Positions 35,301-44,398 of a stretch of 64,000 bases of DNA are shown here, one piece after another. Position 1 is the first letter of the stretch. Each line of letters starts with the position of its first letter. The stretch spans positions 112,312,830 to 112,376,829 of the forward strand of contig OZ020268.1 in the NCBI GenBank assembly GCA_963971225.1, read 5' to 3'. The notes under the pieces were generated by a model. The model saw only the letters and a list, made by a program, of their open reading frames with translations. It was not told the origin of the DNA and did not search any database. The DNA is from Melieria omissa. Its lineage: Eukaryota > Arthropoda > Insecta > Diptera > Ulidiidae. A program made the translations under genes and the position numbers.

Positions 35301-38269
35301 TATCCGCATTTGCATTTGCGGTGCTGCTGTAGTTAGTGCTTCTTCTCTTTTGAGGATTAACATTTTGGTAGCGTAATGAAAGAAAATGGTTGTTATTTTT
35401 CTGGTAACTCTAGTAGCCAGCTTTGGAAATACTAAATATGCAACTTTAAAGCAGACAACAAATATTCCTTCTGTTTCATGGATTGTCCGTTTTGCAGCAG
35501 TTGTACATACATAAGTATTCAAAGCACAGAAGAAGAGCACAGCAGGAAATCGTTCAAATGTGGAATGGTGAACAGATAAAAGGGAAAGCGAAATTAGCAG
35601 ACGAAAGCAAAGTATCAGGGAGAAACTTTAGAGATGTAAATGGCACTTGACTTGACTTTACTAAAAACTAAAACTAGTGCTCAAACTTATGCAATTACGT
35701 TAAAGTTTAGTTAATCATTAATTCTAACTTGTGTTCATAAAGTAATTTGAAATGAAATATAAAACTTGTATGCTAAAAACTTTAGCTAACTAAGAGATAT
35801 TCTAATCTAAAGAAATATATTTTAGGATATATTTTAATTCATTTGTGACACATAAGAAAAGTACAAATTAGTTTTTAATGTGTCTTTGAGCACGTAGATA
35901 AAGATAATGTTAAACAAAAAAATAACAAAAGAATAACTTTAATATAAAATTGTCAAATTTGCATATAAATGTGTGTTAAGTCCAGTGCTGCACACAGGGG
36001 AGGGGTTTTGGGGCTTAAACCCCCGAAATATTTTTAAGTTAGTATAGAAATTTAATTTATAACCGTCGCATGTATATTCGATCATCAATATTCAATCATC
36101 AATAACACTACTAGACAAAAAAATGCACCTAAAAATAAAAGAGTTTTCTAGACTAACTTGCAACTAACTTGTAACTAACTGTGGTATTACAATGGGCCGC
36201 CTGGCCTAAGTGTGCTCCTCCTGGGGCGGCCACACCTACCTACCTACCTAGACTAACTTTGGGCCGCCGATCTTAAAACTGAAGATAAAAAAATGTTTTT
36301 AAGAAGAATTTTCGAAAAATCTGTTTTTTCTGTTGCTTCAGTTATGAACACATATCTCGTAAACGAATCATCCGACTAACACAAGCTGTCGTCGGTCAGA
36401 AGATAATACCTTTGCTTTTTCAGAGATATAAAGATTGTCCAAATCTGATGAGATTTAGAGAAATTAATGGCGGTGAAAGTAGTAAAAAAGTAATTTTTCG
36501 ACCATTCTTAAAAATCATACATATTCAAATTTTTTATAGATAAAATAAATTATCTTCTTTGGTTTTAAACTTTAAGATGAAAGATATATTATTTGAGCAA
36601 ATATTAAGCCTTACATCAATATAATCGAAAGAAAAATGACAAAGTTATGATGCACTGAGTGAAAATAAAAACTTTACATTTATTACACCGTGAGATTTTT
36701 TGTTTTTGCCGAGACCCATATTGATAAAGACATGAAACTACAAGTCATTTATAGTAACCTGGCATAGTCAGTTTTTCATTTTCTGGCCAAAGTCCTTTTT
36801 AAAGGACTCTAAAATTTTAAGGACACAGAAAAATGTTTTTAAATATTTGAGGTTGTGCAATGATGTGGATATGGGTATCAAATGAAATAGGAAAATTGTC
36901 TCCTTTAACCTAAATTTTCTATTTTGAACTTTTTGGACCAAAATATGTCAGGTAGGGAAAACATAGATCTTTTGGATCTCAGTCTAAAGATTCATGCATA
37001 TAAATTTTATTCATTATTTTTTATTTATTTTTTTATTATTTTTTATTTATATTATAACCCCTCCTCCCCCACGAAACCAAATCCTGCGTGCGCCACTGGT
37101 TAAGTCTACTTATTAATTTATTATGTATTTATTTGATGACTACTTCTGGAGCGGAAATGTTAAGCAAATATTTAAATTAACAAAAATGCCGGCTAGTTGA
37201 AATTTGATGTTTAATTTTTCTTTCAGATGATATTAGTAGGGGATACGAAGCAAGCGTACTAGGTATATAACACATTTCGGAGTTTATCGTTTAGGTGATC
37301 TTGAAATATTGCGACAATCGTTAAACAAATTTCTTTATAAGAAAAACGGTTTTGAAGTTTAGAATGTCGATGTGCTTCAAGGATGCACATCGACACTCTA
37401 AACTAAACTATAACTCAGTAAATTTTAATATATTATATATATATAATATATATATAATATTTTCAAAACTATAATCTTCTATTAAACTATGGGGAATACA
37501 AACTTTGTTAATGAATGTAGATTAAGTTTAGAAAAATGCTGTTAATCCAATAGGCTTACAGAATTACAGAGCATAGGTAGCAACTGGACATTCCACATTT
37601 CCTTAGTATGTGGTTATCCAACAAATAATAAAGAATTAACGCAAAAAGTTTCGAAACTCTGAGTTCAGAATGAAACAATATCAAATCTGGTGAAGAAATA
37701 CAGAAGAAATGTCCTTCTTTCTTATATACTTTTGTATGTACGCATGTTTAAAATGTTTTCAACGAGTTAGTATTTTTTATAAATATGTGTGTCAAAATTC
37801 ATTTGTAAACATCTGGACTTGCTAAACATAGATTTATATATATAAACATTGTTCTGCGCTTGTTTATTGTTCAGAATTAGCAGGCGGCTTGTCGCTGTAA
37901 ACGTTGCAAAGTTTTGTATAAACAATGAGCACATTGTGTGACAGCAGCTACGGCAACCACAAGCGTCGCAGAGACACCATCGGCGCGCGGTGCACGTCCG
38001 AGTCAAATCAAAATCAAAATCCAAGCCAAAATCAGCAATACTCACAGCACTTGCGTGTCCCTGGGCAGATTTCGCGGTACGGCAGTGAGACGCGCCCGAA
38101 TGCAGCGCACGGTGCGCTGGAAGCAGTGGCAGCTGCTGGGACAGTTGTAGCCGCCACGGCCGCCCGAGCCGGCGGCCACACCGGTGCGTCCATCCACCGC
38201 GACGGTGGTGTCGATGGTCAGGCAGCCCACGAAGGCGACAGCAATAATTGCGAGACACGTTGGATGCAT
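14914..38269 (-). CDS. Pxn: Peroxidasin (LRR, Ig, animal haem peroxidase, VWC), nine exons
   Basis: Exons in transcript order: 38269-38046, 23850-23635, 23562-23491, 23314-23073, 21978-21337, 19530-19327, 19261-19086, 18936-18755, 17566-14914. All join in phase to 1536 residues, the family's usual length. Domains: signal peptide (about 1-24), LRR N-cap with Cys-rich YNCPSSCHCF, LRRs (about 75-185), LRR C-cap, four Ig domains (about 250-650), peroxidase (about 700-1290), a heptad segment KELKKMHKKLRKLEE (about 1420), and a C-terminal VWC with CCPHC. The haem site is intact: FLDHDLDH (distal Asp/His, about 876) and RFGHTM (proximal His, about 1122). The secreted enzyme makes hypobromous acid that forms sulfilimine bonds in collagen IV of basement membrane. 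Intron 1 is 14.2 kb and full of transposons. The exon 1 assignment rests on phase and homology. Confidence 0.93.
17567..18754 (-). other. Peroxidasin intron 8
   Basis: 1188 bp between the last Ig exon and the peroxidase exon. It is AT-rich; I recognise no inserted element. Confidence 0.5.
19671..19795. mobile_element. piggyBac-type MITE, 125 bp, TTAA-flanked
   Basis: The ends are CCCATTAG and its exact inverse CTAATGGG, each flanked by TTAA (19667-19670 and 19796-19799). That is the piggyBac arrangement: CC-starting ends with a TTAA target. The left arm includes a small palindrome, GTCCGATAAATCGGAC. There is no coding capacity. It sits in Peroxidasin intron 5, between the second and third Ig regions. 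Confidence 0.6.
20305..20740. mobile_element. pogo/Tigger-like MITE, 436 bp, TA-flanked
   Basis: The left end CCTCACTTTGCGTCG is matched by the inverted right end CCTCGCTTTGCGTCG, with TA at 20303-20304 and 20741-20742. Both arms carry repeats of an ACGACGCAA-type motif (for example CGACGCAAATTGAAACGACG and CGACGCAACTTCGAAACAACG). There is no ORF. It lies in Peroxidasin intron 5. Confidence 0.6.
21979..23072 (-). other. Peroxidasin intron 4
   Basis: 1094 bp between the LRR C-cap exon and the first Ig exon. I see no gene or bordered element. Confidence 0.5.
23851..24331 (-). other. Peroxidasin intron 1, 3' end
   Basis: This is the intron segment next to the first LRR exon. Nothing recognisable is seen. 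Confidence 0.4.
24332..25260 (+). mobile_element. Tc1/mariner-superfamily element with decayed transposase
   Basis: Inverted ends TAGGGTGGTCCATATAGC and CAGGGTGGACCATTTAAG (right end, inverted) are flanked by TA. Inside, on the plus strand, two ORF pieces in different frames look like transposase. 24621-24809 has a helix-turn-helix region (SHAVRTAEGIALL, QELNISRTYL). 24832-25095 has the C-terminal part (SEVNWPPRSCNLSPLYLFLW, then a segment ending VLENWVD). The 929-bp length, in-frame stops and missing middle mark it as a dead, internally deleted copy. It lies in Peroxidasin intron 1, antisense to the gene. Confidence 0.7.
25268..25790. repeat. ATTTT pentanucleotide array, about 520 bp
   Basis: This is a near-continuous ATTTT/TTTTA array with scattered variants. 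A block containing ATATAATATATTTTTATTTTAG occurs at about 25298 and again about 140 bp later, so part of the array grew by copying a larger unit. It begins directly after the right end of the Tc1/mariner-like element. Confidence 0.85.
25791..27933 (-). other. Peroxidasin intron 1, simple-repeat-rich segment
   Basis: This segment contains a CA microsatellite (26334-26367) and a TTG run (about 27150-27181). GC-rich ORFs on both strands around 26.3-27.1 kb have no recognisable domain and are probably chance. Confidence 0.4.
26334..26367. repeat. CA dinucleotide microsatellite
   Basis: About 17 uninterrupted CA units. Confidence 0.9.
27934..28842 (-). mobile_element. mariner-family relic with broken transposase
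   Basis: Imperfect inverted ends share the core CAATTATGTATCAAGACT at the left and, inverted, CAATTATGTATTAAGACT at the right, each next to TATA/TA. On the minus strand 28061-28453 encodes a mariner transposase C-terminal half: HKEFVPTGPTV, a HDNVPSHIAL catalytic-region motif, then SPYSPNLAPCDFSLFPKLK. Preceding residues continue in another frame (28360-28581: KTHHKPKKHEKFHQKSKQ), so there is a frameshift. At about 909 bp against roughly 1.3 kb for an intact mariner, the 5' half is largely lost. Position: Peroxidasin intron 1, same strand as the gene. Confidence 0.75.
28843..35974 (-). other. Peroxidasin intron 1, central segment
   Basis: Seven kb without a recognisable gene. It includes TTG/CAA-rich stretches (about 30110-30320, 32640-32730), CATA/CACA simple repeats (about 33840-34040), and a diverged copy of the short retroposon at about 30890-30945. 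ORFs of 90-150 codons around 29.7-30.6 kb are trinucleotide-repeat artefacts on both strands. Confidence 0.4.
30890..30945 (-). repeat. Diverged copy of the short retroposon family of 10864-10946
   Basis: It shares ACTGGCAC.RCARCCCG, then a CAAGACT...GGTCAAG region and a CGCGAAACCA end, in the same order as ACTGGCAC...CGAGACT...GGCCTAG...CCGCAACCA at 10880-10936. No clear target duplication is found. Confidence 0.45.
35983..37098. mobile_element. hAT-type non-autonomous element with perfect 8-bp TSD
   Basis: The element starts CAGTGCTGCACACAGG. Its inverted right end is CAGTGGCGCACGCAGG, a hAT-like terminus. It is flanked by an identical 8-bp repeat, GTTAAGTC, at 35975-35982 and 37099-37106. 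Both ends continue into a second block of similarity (GGAGGGGTT types). The 1.1 kb interior is AT-rich and has no transposase ORF. A short retroposon sits inside. Position: Peroxidasin intron 1. Confidence 0.75.
36160..36247 (-). mobile_element. Short SINE-like retroposon, 88 bp, inside the hAT-type element
   Basis: It is flanked by a 12-bp direct repeat, CTAGACTAACTT, at 36148-36159 and 36248-36259. On the minus strand it opens with GGTAGGTAGGTAGG, then GTGGCCGCCCCAGGAGG, CACTTAGGCCAGGCGGCCC and ATTGTAATACCACAG. The last motif recurs as ATTGTGATACCACAG at about 52278. I see no internal Pol III box pair. Confidence 0.55.
37107..38045 (-). other. Peroxidasin intron 1, 5' end
   Basis: The intron segment directly downstream of exon 1. 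Apart from the hairpin at 37356-37404 nothing is recognised. Enhancers would be expected here but cannot be read by eye. Confidence 0.4.
37356..37404. other. Short near-perfect hairpin in Peroxidasin intron 1
   Basis: Arms 37356-37375 and 37385-37404 pair over 20 bp with one mismatch and a 9-nt loop (core GTCGATGTGC / GCACATCGAC). A TA-rich palindromic tract follows at 37430-37462. It could be a small inverted duplication or a structured RNA; there is no homology evidence. Confidence 0.5.
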
Positions 38270-39455
38270 TGCAAAGGCGAAATACGCCGCCTCGGCGTCG
38301 ATTGGAGCGAATATGAAATGTGTGTGTGTGTGGTGGAGTTGCGTGTGCGGGTGTTTGGGACGCAGGACAAGCCGAGAACTGAACTTTGCTCAAGTTATTA
38401 AAACTTTGCGCACATGCTGCGGATTAATTTCACTGCACACTGCAAGCGCGTTGCACGGTTTGCGATTGCGGATTGTATGCCGAGCGTCGACAAGTGCGTT
38501 GCGATGTGCGAGACGAGACGAAAACAAAACGCGACCAATGCGCGCGATGTGTGTTCAGAAACTGTGCGGATTTCGGGCTCAGCTCGAGACTCGACTACTA
38601 GCGATTGCTGCACTTCCTATTTCTCCTTTCGTTGCCTTTGAAATGTTTCTGTGTTGGTTTTTTTGATTTTGGTTTTTAGTTTTGAGCCGGAAAAATTCGT
38701 ATCTAAAGTTTGCTTATGACTTTTGCGATAACGCAAAGCAAAAACTTTAGCGTTCGCTTGTGTTGCGCTTCGACTGTCAAGTGCGTCTTATATGTAGTTG
38801 TTGTTGTTATTGTGTTTTATGCTAAGCACGCTACAATCAGCGGCCTTGATTAACTAATGAAAAGCACGAAACCGAGCGGAGACGTTTTGATTTACCAAAC
38901 TTTCTGTAGGGCCGTTTTGGTTTAGTTTTCCTGATCGAGAGCTCACAAAGTAGAATCGAATTAAATATAAATTTTTAATCTTATGCTGATTTCGAAAGTT
39001 TCATTAGGATATTTTCATAGGCAAAGCTTTTTGAAAAGTGGTTCAAACCCCCTAAACATTGACCATTTCACAACAATCCTTAAATTTCTATAAATCTCAG
39101 ATGTTTAAAATTGCAGTCGTCTAATTAAAATGTGTAGTTGTGCAATGAAACGTTTATTTGGAGTTGTTTGAGTAAAAATTCAAGACCATCAATCGTTGAA
39201 TACACTAATCATTAAGTCATAGTGACTGCGAGACAAATATGCATTACTTTTTTTAACAGGTTTCTCAAATGAGCTGAATACTTGAAGAGTTATTTTTAAA
39301 CTTTTACCAAGCTATATAAGATTATAACCATTAGAACGTTTTTTACAGATTTTTAATTGGTCTTACATTTCATTCCAGATCGTGAACAAAAATTCAATAA
39401 TTAAATTTGACTTTTAACAATGTTTATATCTTGGAGTTTTGTAATTCCTTTTAAG
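38270..39455. other. Peroxidasin 5' flank
   Basis: 5' UTR and upstream region of Peroxidasin. The overlapping ORFs at 38.2-38.7 kb on both strands look like GC-rich chance frames. No other feature. Confidence 0.4.
38371..38389 (-). promoter_or_regulatory. Candidate Peroxidasin transcription start
   Basis: On the minus strand a TTCAGTTCTC initiator-like motif lies about 110 bp upstream of the Peroxidasin ATG, with no TATA box in front of it. Motif only. Confidence 0.25.
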
Positions 39456-39670
39456 GTGTGTATCTCTATCCCCAAGACACTTTCATAGAAACTGTTTCAA
39501 TGACAGTGACTTACGTCACCTCCCACAACGAACAGGTCTGGGTCCCTTTTGTCCTTGAGCAGGAGAAACTGATAGTCGTCCGCTTCCAATATCCTAAACC
39601 AATGAAGGACCCTTACACAACTATGCGTCGCTGCTACTCGCGAGCAGTAGAATGCTCACCACTGTTCTAA
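39456..39670 (+). CDS. Unrecognised ORF, possible terminal exon
   Basis: I do not recognise this product. After a stop at about 39452 and a splice-acceptor-like TTTTAAG, a 71-codon frame reads VYLYPQDTFIETVSMTVTYV..., continues with WVPFVLEQEKLIVVRFQYPK and ends RRCYSRAVECSPLF. Its composition is unlike the random AT-rich frames around it. AATAAA follows the stop by about 43 bp (39713-39718), and no ATG opens the frame, so it would be a 3' exon. I found no convincing upstream exon, so it could also be a fragment of a dead gene. Confidence 0.4.
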
Positions 39671-39906
39671 ACACACGGAAAGGAAATTGAAATCTTTGGC
39701 AATGTCGTGTATAATAAAATATAATTTGTGATAATTAAGAGTTATAGGTTTTTCAATGAAACACGGTCATTGCATATGATATGTGAATTAGTTTCCAGTT
39801 TGCAGTGCATTTGTTTTGTAAAACTTTTCAATGCCGCAAAAGAAAGAAGCAAAACCATTTTTATTCATAATGTCGCAACATCTACTGAATGTCCAGTTAG
39901 TGTTAG

Positions 39907-40092
39907 TTACTGGCCGTAGCCGGGAAGTTTCTGTATAAGTCTGCCCAGACATTCGCCTTGAAACAATACTGAATGCTGAAAATCGTAGGGCATCAAATTT
40001 CGTGACTGAACCAATCTGTAAATGTCGTTCTTGTTGGAATCGCTTATACTTTCGTTTGTTGATGTTTTTAACTTCTTGTCGCGATAATCCAT
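39907..40092 (-). CDS. Unrecognised small ORF, 61 residues
   Basis: It starts at ATG 40092 in the context GCGCAATGG and reads MDYRDKKLKTSTNES..., then NDIYRLVQSRNLMPYDFQHS and ends GRLIQKLPGYGQ. A minus-strand AATAAA (39860-39865) lies about 40 bp beyond the stop. There is no signal peptide or membrane segment. Balanced amino acid use and the nearby poly(A) signal make it a small-gene candidate. It is convergent with the ORF at 39456-39670. An overlapping 111-codon frame (40123-39788) is less natural in composition. Confidence 0.4.
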   Translation of the reverse strand: MDYRDKKLKTSTNESISDSNKNDIYRLVQSRNLMPYDFQHSVLFQGECLGRLIQKLPGYGQ

Positions 40093-41418
40093 TGCGCTGT
40101 TTGGTTCTTAATTTTTTATTCACTTTGAGCGCGCCAAGCTAGAATTTGGTTTTCATGCGATATGCTGAGAGGGACCACGAGCAACAACAACGTACACAAA
40201 CAAACGTAGAGGCCGCTTGAAGCCGGAGTGGCTCACTTTACGCGTCCACAATTCTAGATACGCAATCTTTCCTCCTTTATTTTGTAAATTGTATTTATTT
40301 GAATTAATTATTTGCACATTTCGCGCAAAAACGAACGCAAAACCGAACAAACGCGCGCACCGCACTAAAGAATGTCGAGACGCGTGGCAAGTGCGCCTCC
40401 GCTCGCACACAAATTTCAATTAACCCGTCTGCTGCACAGATACTGTAGCTGCAGCTCGTTGCATTCACGACCACGGTCTACGACCATCCACGAGCATCTG
40501 ACAATGGGACGAGAACGCACGACAATTCTCACTTTTGCAATTGCAACGCCGCTGCAGTCGCAGTCGTCGTCGTCGTCGCTGTTGCTGGCTTTGACGCTGG
40601 CGTTGCTGAAACTTCACACCGTGGGGATGCCGCTCCAAGCGGCAGCGGCCGTATCAGGCACTCGGCTCTGCTGGTTTTGGCAGTGTAGTGCGGTGCAGTT
40701 GTGTTGGTGCGGCTGGCAGCAGGCACGCAACATCTGGAGCACACACCCACGGACCGGATGTGCTCGTACTTTTTGATAATGTGCCCGGCACATATCCATC
40801 AAAGCCACATGACGGTGCGCCCGCAAACGCTGCTCCAAGCTGCACTATGACCATGGAATGCGACGAGCGGCCGGGCGGGCGTCCGAGCAAGACGAGTGCG
40901 AGCACAAATGTTTTGGCAAAAATGTGCGTAGAGTTTACTGCTATCTGACAATATTTTTAGCATATTTTTGCAATCGTCTTGCCAATGTTATAGTTAGAAG
41001 TAATGTTAGTTGTTGCTGGTACTATGACATCATAGTCAGCATATAATTAGTTTGAACTAATTACAATCGTCATTATGAAGTATTGAGATGTGTACAATTA
41101 CATCGAATCGGCTTCATCTTTATTGTTTACATTGCTGTCAACAGTTCTATGATTTCGTTATCATCATTTACTGCAATACGCATGCAAATTTCAGCACATT
41201 TCAGAAGTGAAAAAGCGTGTGTGTTGAAAGTATTGAAGAAACCATCAGCAATGTTTTTTATGGGAGCTTCTCATAAAACTTGGATACAGAGGCAAATAAG
41301 TTATTGGGTTTTTAATTTTTTTCTTTATTTAGTTTGAACATATAAATTGTTAAGGAAAAACGTATAAAGAAAATTAAAAAAAATAGGAAGATTTTTTGAC
41401 ACTAACTTTTTACGTAAC
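40093..41418. other. Intergenic, no gene supported
   Basis: A GC-rich island at about 40370-40900 with CTG/GTC runs yields overlapping ORFs on both strands, none with a recognisable domain. It may be a promoter or 5' region of an unseen transcript. Confidence 0.35.
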
Positions 41419-41420
41419 TA

Positions 41421-42144
41421 ACAGTTGGGCTGAAAAGTTCGTATCGTTTCTATGAGATGGTGCCACTAGAATAAAATCCGTATCATTTTTAGGTAGTACC
41501 AACCTTCAAAAGAAACGTGTATAAATTTGACAGCTGTCTGATTATTATTTTGTGAGATACAGCATTTTGAGTGAAGCAACTTTTGTTATTTTGAAAAAAA
41601 AATGGATAAAAAGGAATTTCATGTTTTAATGAAACTCTATTTTTTGATGAAAAAAAGTGCTGCTGATACCAAAAAGTGGCTGGATGAGTGTTATCCGGAC
41701 TCTGCGCCGGGCGAAGCAACCATTCGTAAGTGGTTTGTTAAATTCCGTACAGGCCATATGACCACCGAAGACGATGAACGCAGTGGACGTCCAAAAGAGG
41801 CTGTTACGGACAAAAACATCAAAAAAATCCACAAAATGATTTTGGAAGATCGTAAATTGAGGTTGATTTGTGTAGATGACACTCTAAAGATATCAAAGAA
41901 ACGTGTTGGACATATCGTTCATGAATATTATGCGATATTATTATAGTATGCGAAAGCTATGTGTATCGACCAAAAACAAGAACGTTCGATGCTTCAGAGC
42001 AATGTTCAAGAATGGTATTGAAAAGTTGGAAGATCGCTATAATCGGTGTATCGCCCTCGATGGCAACTATGTTGAATAATAAAATCGAATTTTGCCAAAA
42101 AATGTGTTTTTCTATAAACGATACGAACTTTTCAGCCCAACTGT
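41421..42144 (+). mobile_element. mariner deletion derivative, 724 bp
   Basis: Near-perfect inverted ends ACAGTTGGGCTGAAAAGTTC begin and finish the element, with TA at 41419-41420 and 42145-42146. The plus-strand ORF from 41602 encodes the paired helix-turn-helix DNA-binding half of a mariner transposase (YFLMKKSAADTKKWLDECY, then EATIRKWFVKFRTG and DDERSGRPKEAVTDKNIKKI). The catalytic DD34D part is deleted, and the frame ends in stops near 41946 before the right end. It may still make a binding-domain-only peptide. Confidence 0.8.
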
Positions 42145-42146
42145 TA

Positions 42147-43870
42147 AAAGGCCGCACCATTCTTATAATCTTAATTCGTGCAGCAGATAAATGTAAATGG
42201 ATAAAATTCAATTCATTAAAATAGATTAAATTAAATTGAAAGTGAAATCCAATCCAAGAAATCCTTGAGCATACCAGTGATTCCCCCAGTGATCTTTAAT
42301 AACTAAGTGGAACATAATAATCAATTGGATTGCGCATCCCACAACTGTTGCTTTTGAGAGTGGCTTCATAAATAAATGGGAAAAATGGCGCCCAAAGGAT
42401 TTCACTTTGAGCGTTCGCATCTACTATATATATTCAAACCCTATACCATTCGAATTATATTTGCCACCTACAATTTCTGTCACAAACAGATATTCGGGAA
42501 AGAATTGAATCCCCAAAACAACTCTTGCGTGTACCACTGAATGGAAGAGACCTCAAGTTTTAATGCTGCTTCGGTAGTTAGTGCGCTGCACTGAGAGCCT
42601 GAAGTCATGCTTGACCTCAGAATGGATTTCTGACTTTTTTTGTGCGGCTGCACTTTCAACGAGCATTGTCAAACCTCTCAGAATAAATTGGCTTAAAAAA
42701 ATTGCAACTCGCAGTTCGAAATCGACAATCAACTAAAGGTTTCTTTCATCTCGTCATCGTATTGTGGTGCCAGTTATGTATGTAAATATATACTTATTAA
42801 TTGGCAAGTGTCACAGCTACTAAGTATTCTGGTCTCCCTGTGCTTACACATTTTTTTTACAACATCACGTTTCAATCTGCCATTTACTGCAACATAATCT
42901 CATCGTCCCCTCATCGCCACTACCACAATTCAATGCAATTTAAAGTTGTCGCTTCGATTTTCAATTGCTTGCTCATTTTGTGTACTATAAATTCAGTATT
43001 GGAGTCACAATGTGCACTGTAAATTAGGTGACCATGTTTTTTAAATCCATAGGCAGAACAAGTCAAAAATTTGAGGCGCTTGCAAGCATCACCAACCAAT
43101 ATGTACAATTTTTTCAATTATCCAACTATCAACTCGTAGTTGGACTTCAAGTCAAACTGGCTTGGATACGAATGTCGCATAAACAAACAACATTTATACC
43201 TACATGTGTATATACATACATACTTATAACGACTTTCTTTGCTTTTGGTCACTCAAAGGTTTGGACTCGGCGCAATTGGTCACCACAGCTCGGGTGCATT
43301 ATCACATTTGTTGCATTTTCTGTTCGTTGGTATTGTTGTCGTTTTGCTGTCATCCTGAACTGCATTGAAATCCTGTCCGAACGACCGTAGTCACGATTGC
43401 GCCGCAATTGTCGCAGTTGAAATTGTACGCATCAAAATGTTTGCTTTATTATTAATGCAGAAATACATTTTTTGCAACATAAAAAATAACTTTTTTTAGT
43501 GATAAACGAATGTGAAGCGACTGTCGCTCCCGCTGCCGCTGCTGTTGCTATAGTTATTTGTCCCGCAGAATATACGAATATAACATTCGAATCCCATCAA
43601 TGCGATAGCCAAATTGATGGCGACGCGGAAAAAATTGCAACTGCGATGCTACAAATGGCGATATTGATTACCATGACGATGATACACTTAGCGGTGTGGC
43701 ATTTGTGCCACATCTGTATAAACATATAGATAATTATTATTATATAGATGATATTATTAATAGCCAGCACTCTCCACAGCATAGCAATATTGAATATTAA
43801 TTTACATATATACAATTCATATGATGAGCAAGAAATAGTGAAAAAAGTGAATGAATTTAAGGAAAGAAAG
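42147..43870. other. Intergenic, no gene seen
   Basis: AT-rich spacer. It contains a block at 42981-43050 that recurs diverged at 44227-44295. Confidence 0.4.
42981..43050. repeat. Dispersed direct repeat, copy 1
   Basis: ACTATAAATTCAGTATTGG followed by GTCACAATGTGCACTGTA, GGTGACCATGTTTTT and AAATC matches copy 2 at 44227-44295 in the same order and orientation, with several substitutions. Confidence 0.6.
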
Positions 43871-43872
43871 TA

Positions 43873-44226
43873 CAGGTCTCCCTCGTATAGTGCGGTACTT
43901 CTACAACGCGTTTTTGATATAACGCGATTTAAAAAAAAAAAGTTTCAGTACAACGCGAAATTTCGACTTCGACAACACAATGAATAATATTTATGTTTTC
44001 CGATTGTTTTTTCATTATGTTTTTTTAATTTTTTAAATAAAGTATGAATTTTGATTTTGAGTTGGAATGTACATACATCTTTAATTAAGTACCTCTTTTA
44101 TTTTGGAAAAAGCTTATTGGAACATAACCCTAAAATTTATATGGAAGTTAAGTCTTCTATAACGCGAATCACATAACGCGGAATTTTCCTGGAACGTAAC
44201 CACCGCGTTATACGAGGGAGACCTGT
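43873..44226. mobile_element. pogo/Tigger-like MITE, 354 bp, TA-flanked
   Basis: The end CAGGTCTCCCTCGTATAGTG pairs with the inverted right end CAGGTCTCCCTCGTATAACG; TA lies at 43871-43872 and 44227-44228. Both arms repeat ATAACGCG/ACAACGCG motifs. No ORF. Its right border abuts copy 2 of the 42981 repeat. Confidence 0.7.
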
Positions 44227-44295
44227 ACTATAAATTCGGTATTAAAGTCACAATGTGCTCTGTACGGTGACAATGTTTTTGAAATCAATGTTGCA
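44227..44295. repeat. Dispersed direct repeat, copy 2
   Basis: ACTATAAATTCGGTATTAA, GTCACAATGTGCTCTGTA, GGTGACAATGTTTTT and GAAATC correspond block for block to 42981-43050. Confidence 0.6.
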
Positions 44296-44398
44296 GAACA
44301 AGGCAAACATTTCTATGTAAACAAATATTTGTGTTAAGCACTTTGAATTGTTTAAGCAGATAAAAAGTTGTCGGAAAAAGGTGATTAAAAGTTATTAA

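Noticed and set aside
40372..40905. 134-codon plus ORF and overlapping minus ORFs in a GC-rich island
   Set aside because: Ser/Leu/Ala homopolymer-like translation in every frame and no domain; more likely a non-coding or promoter region.
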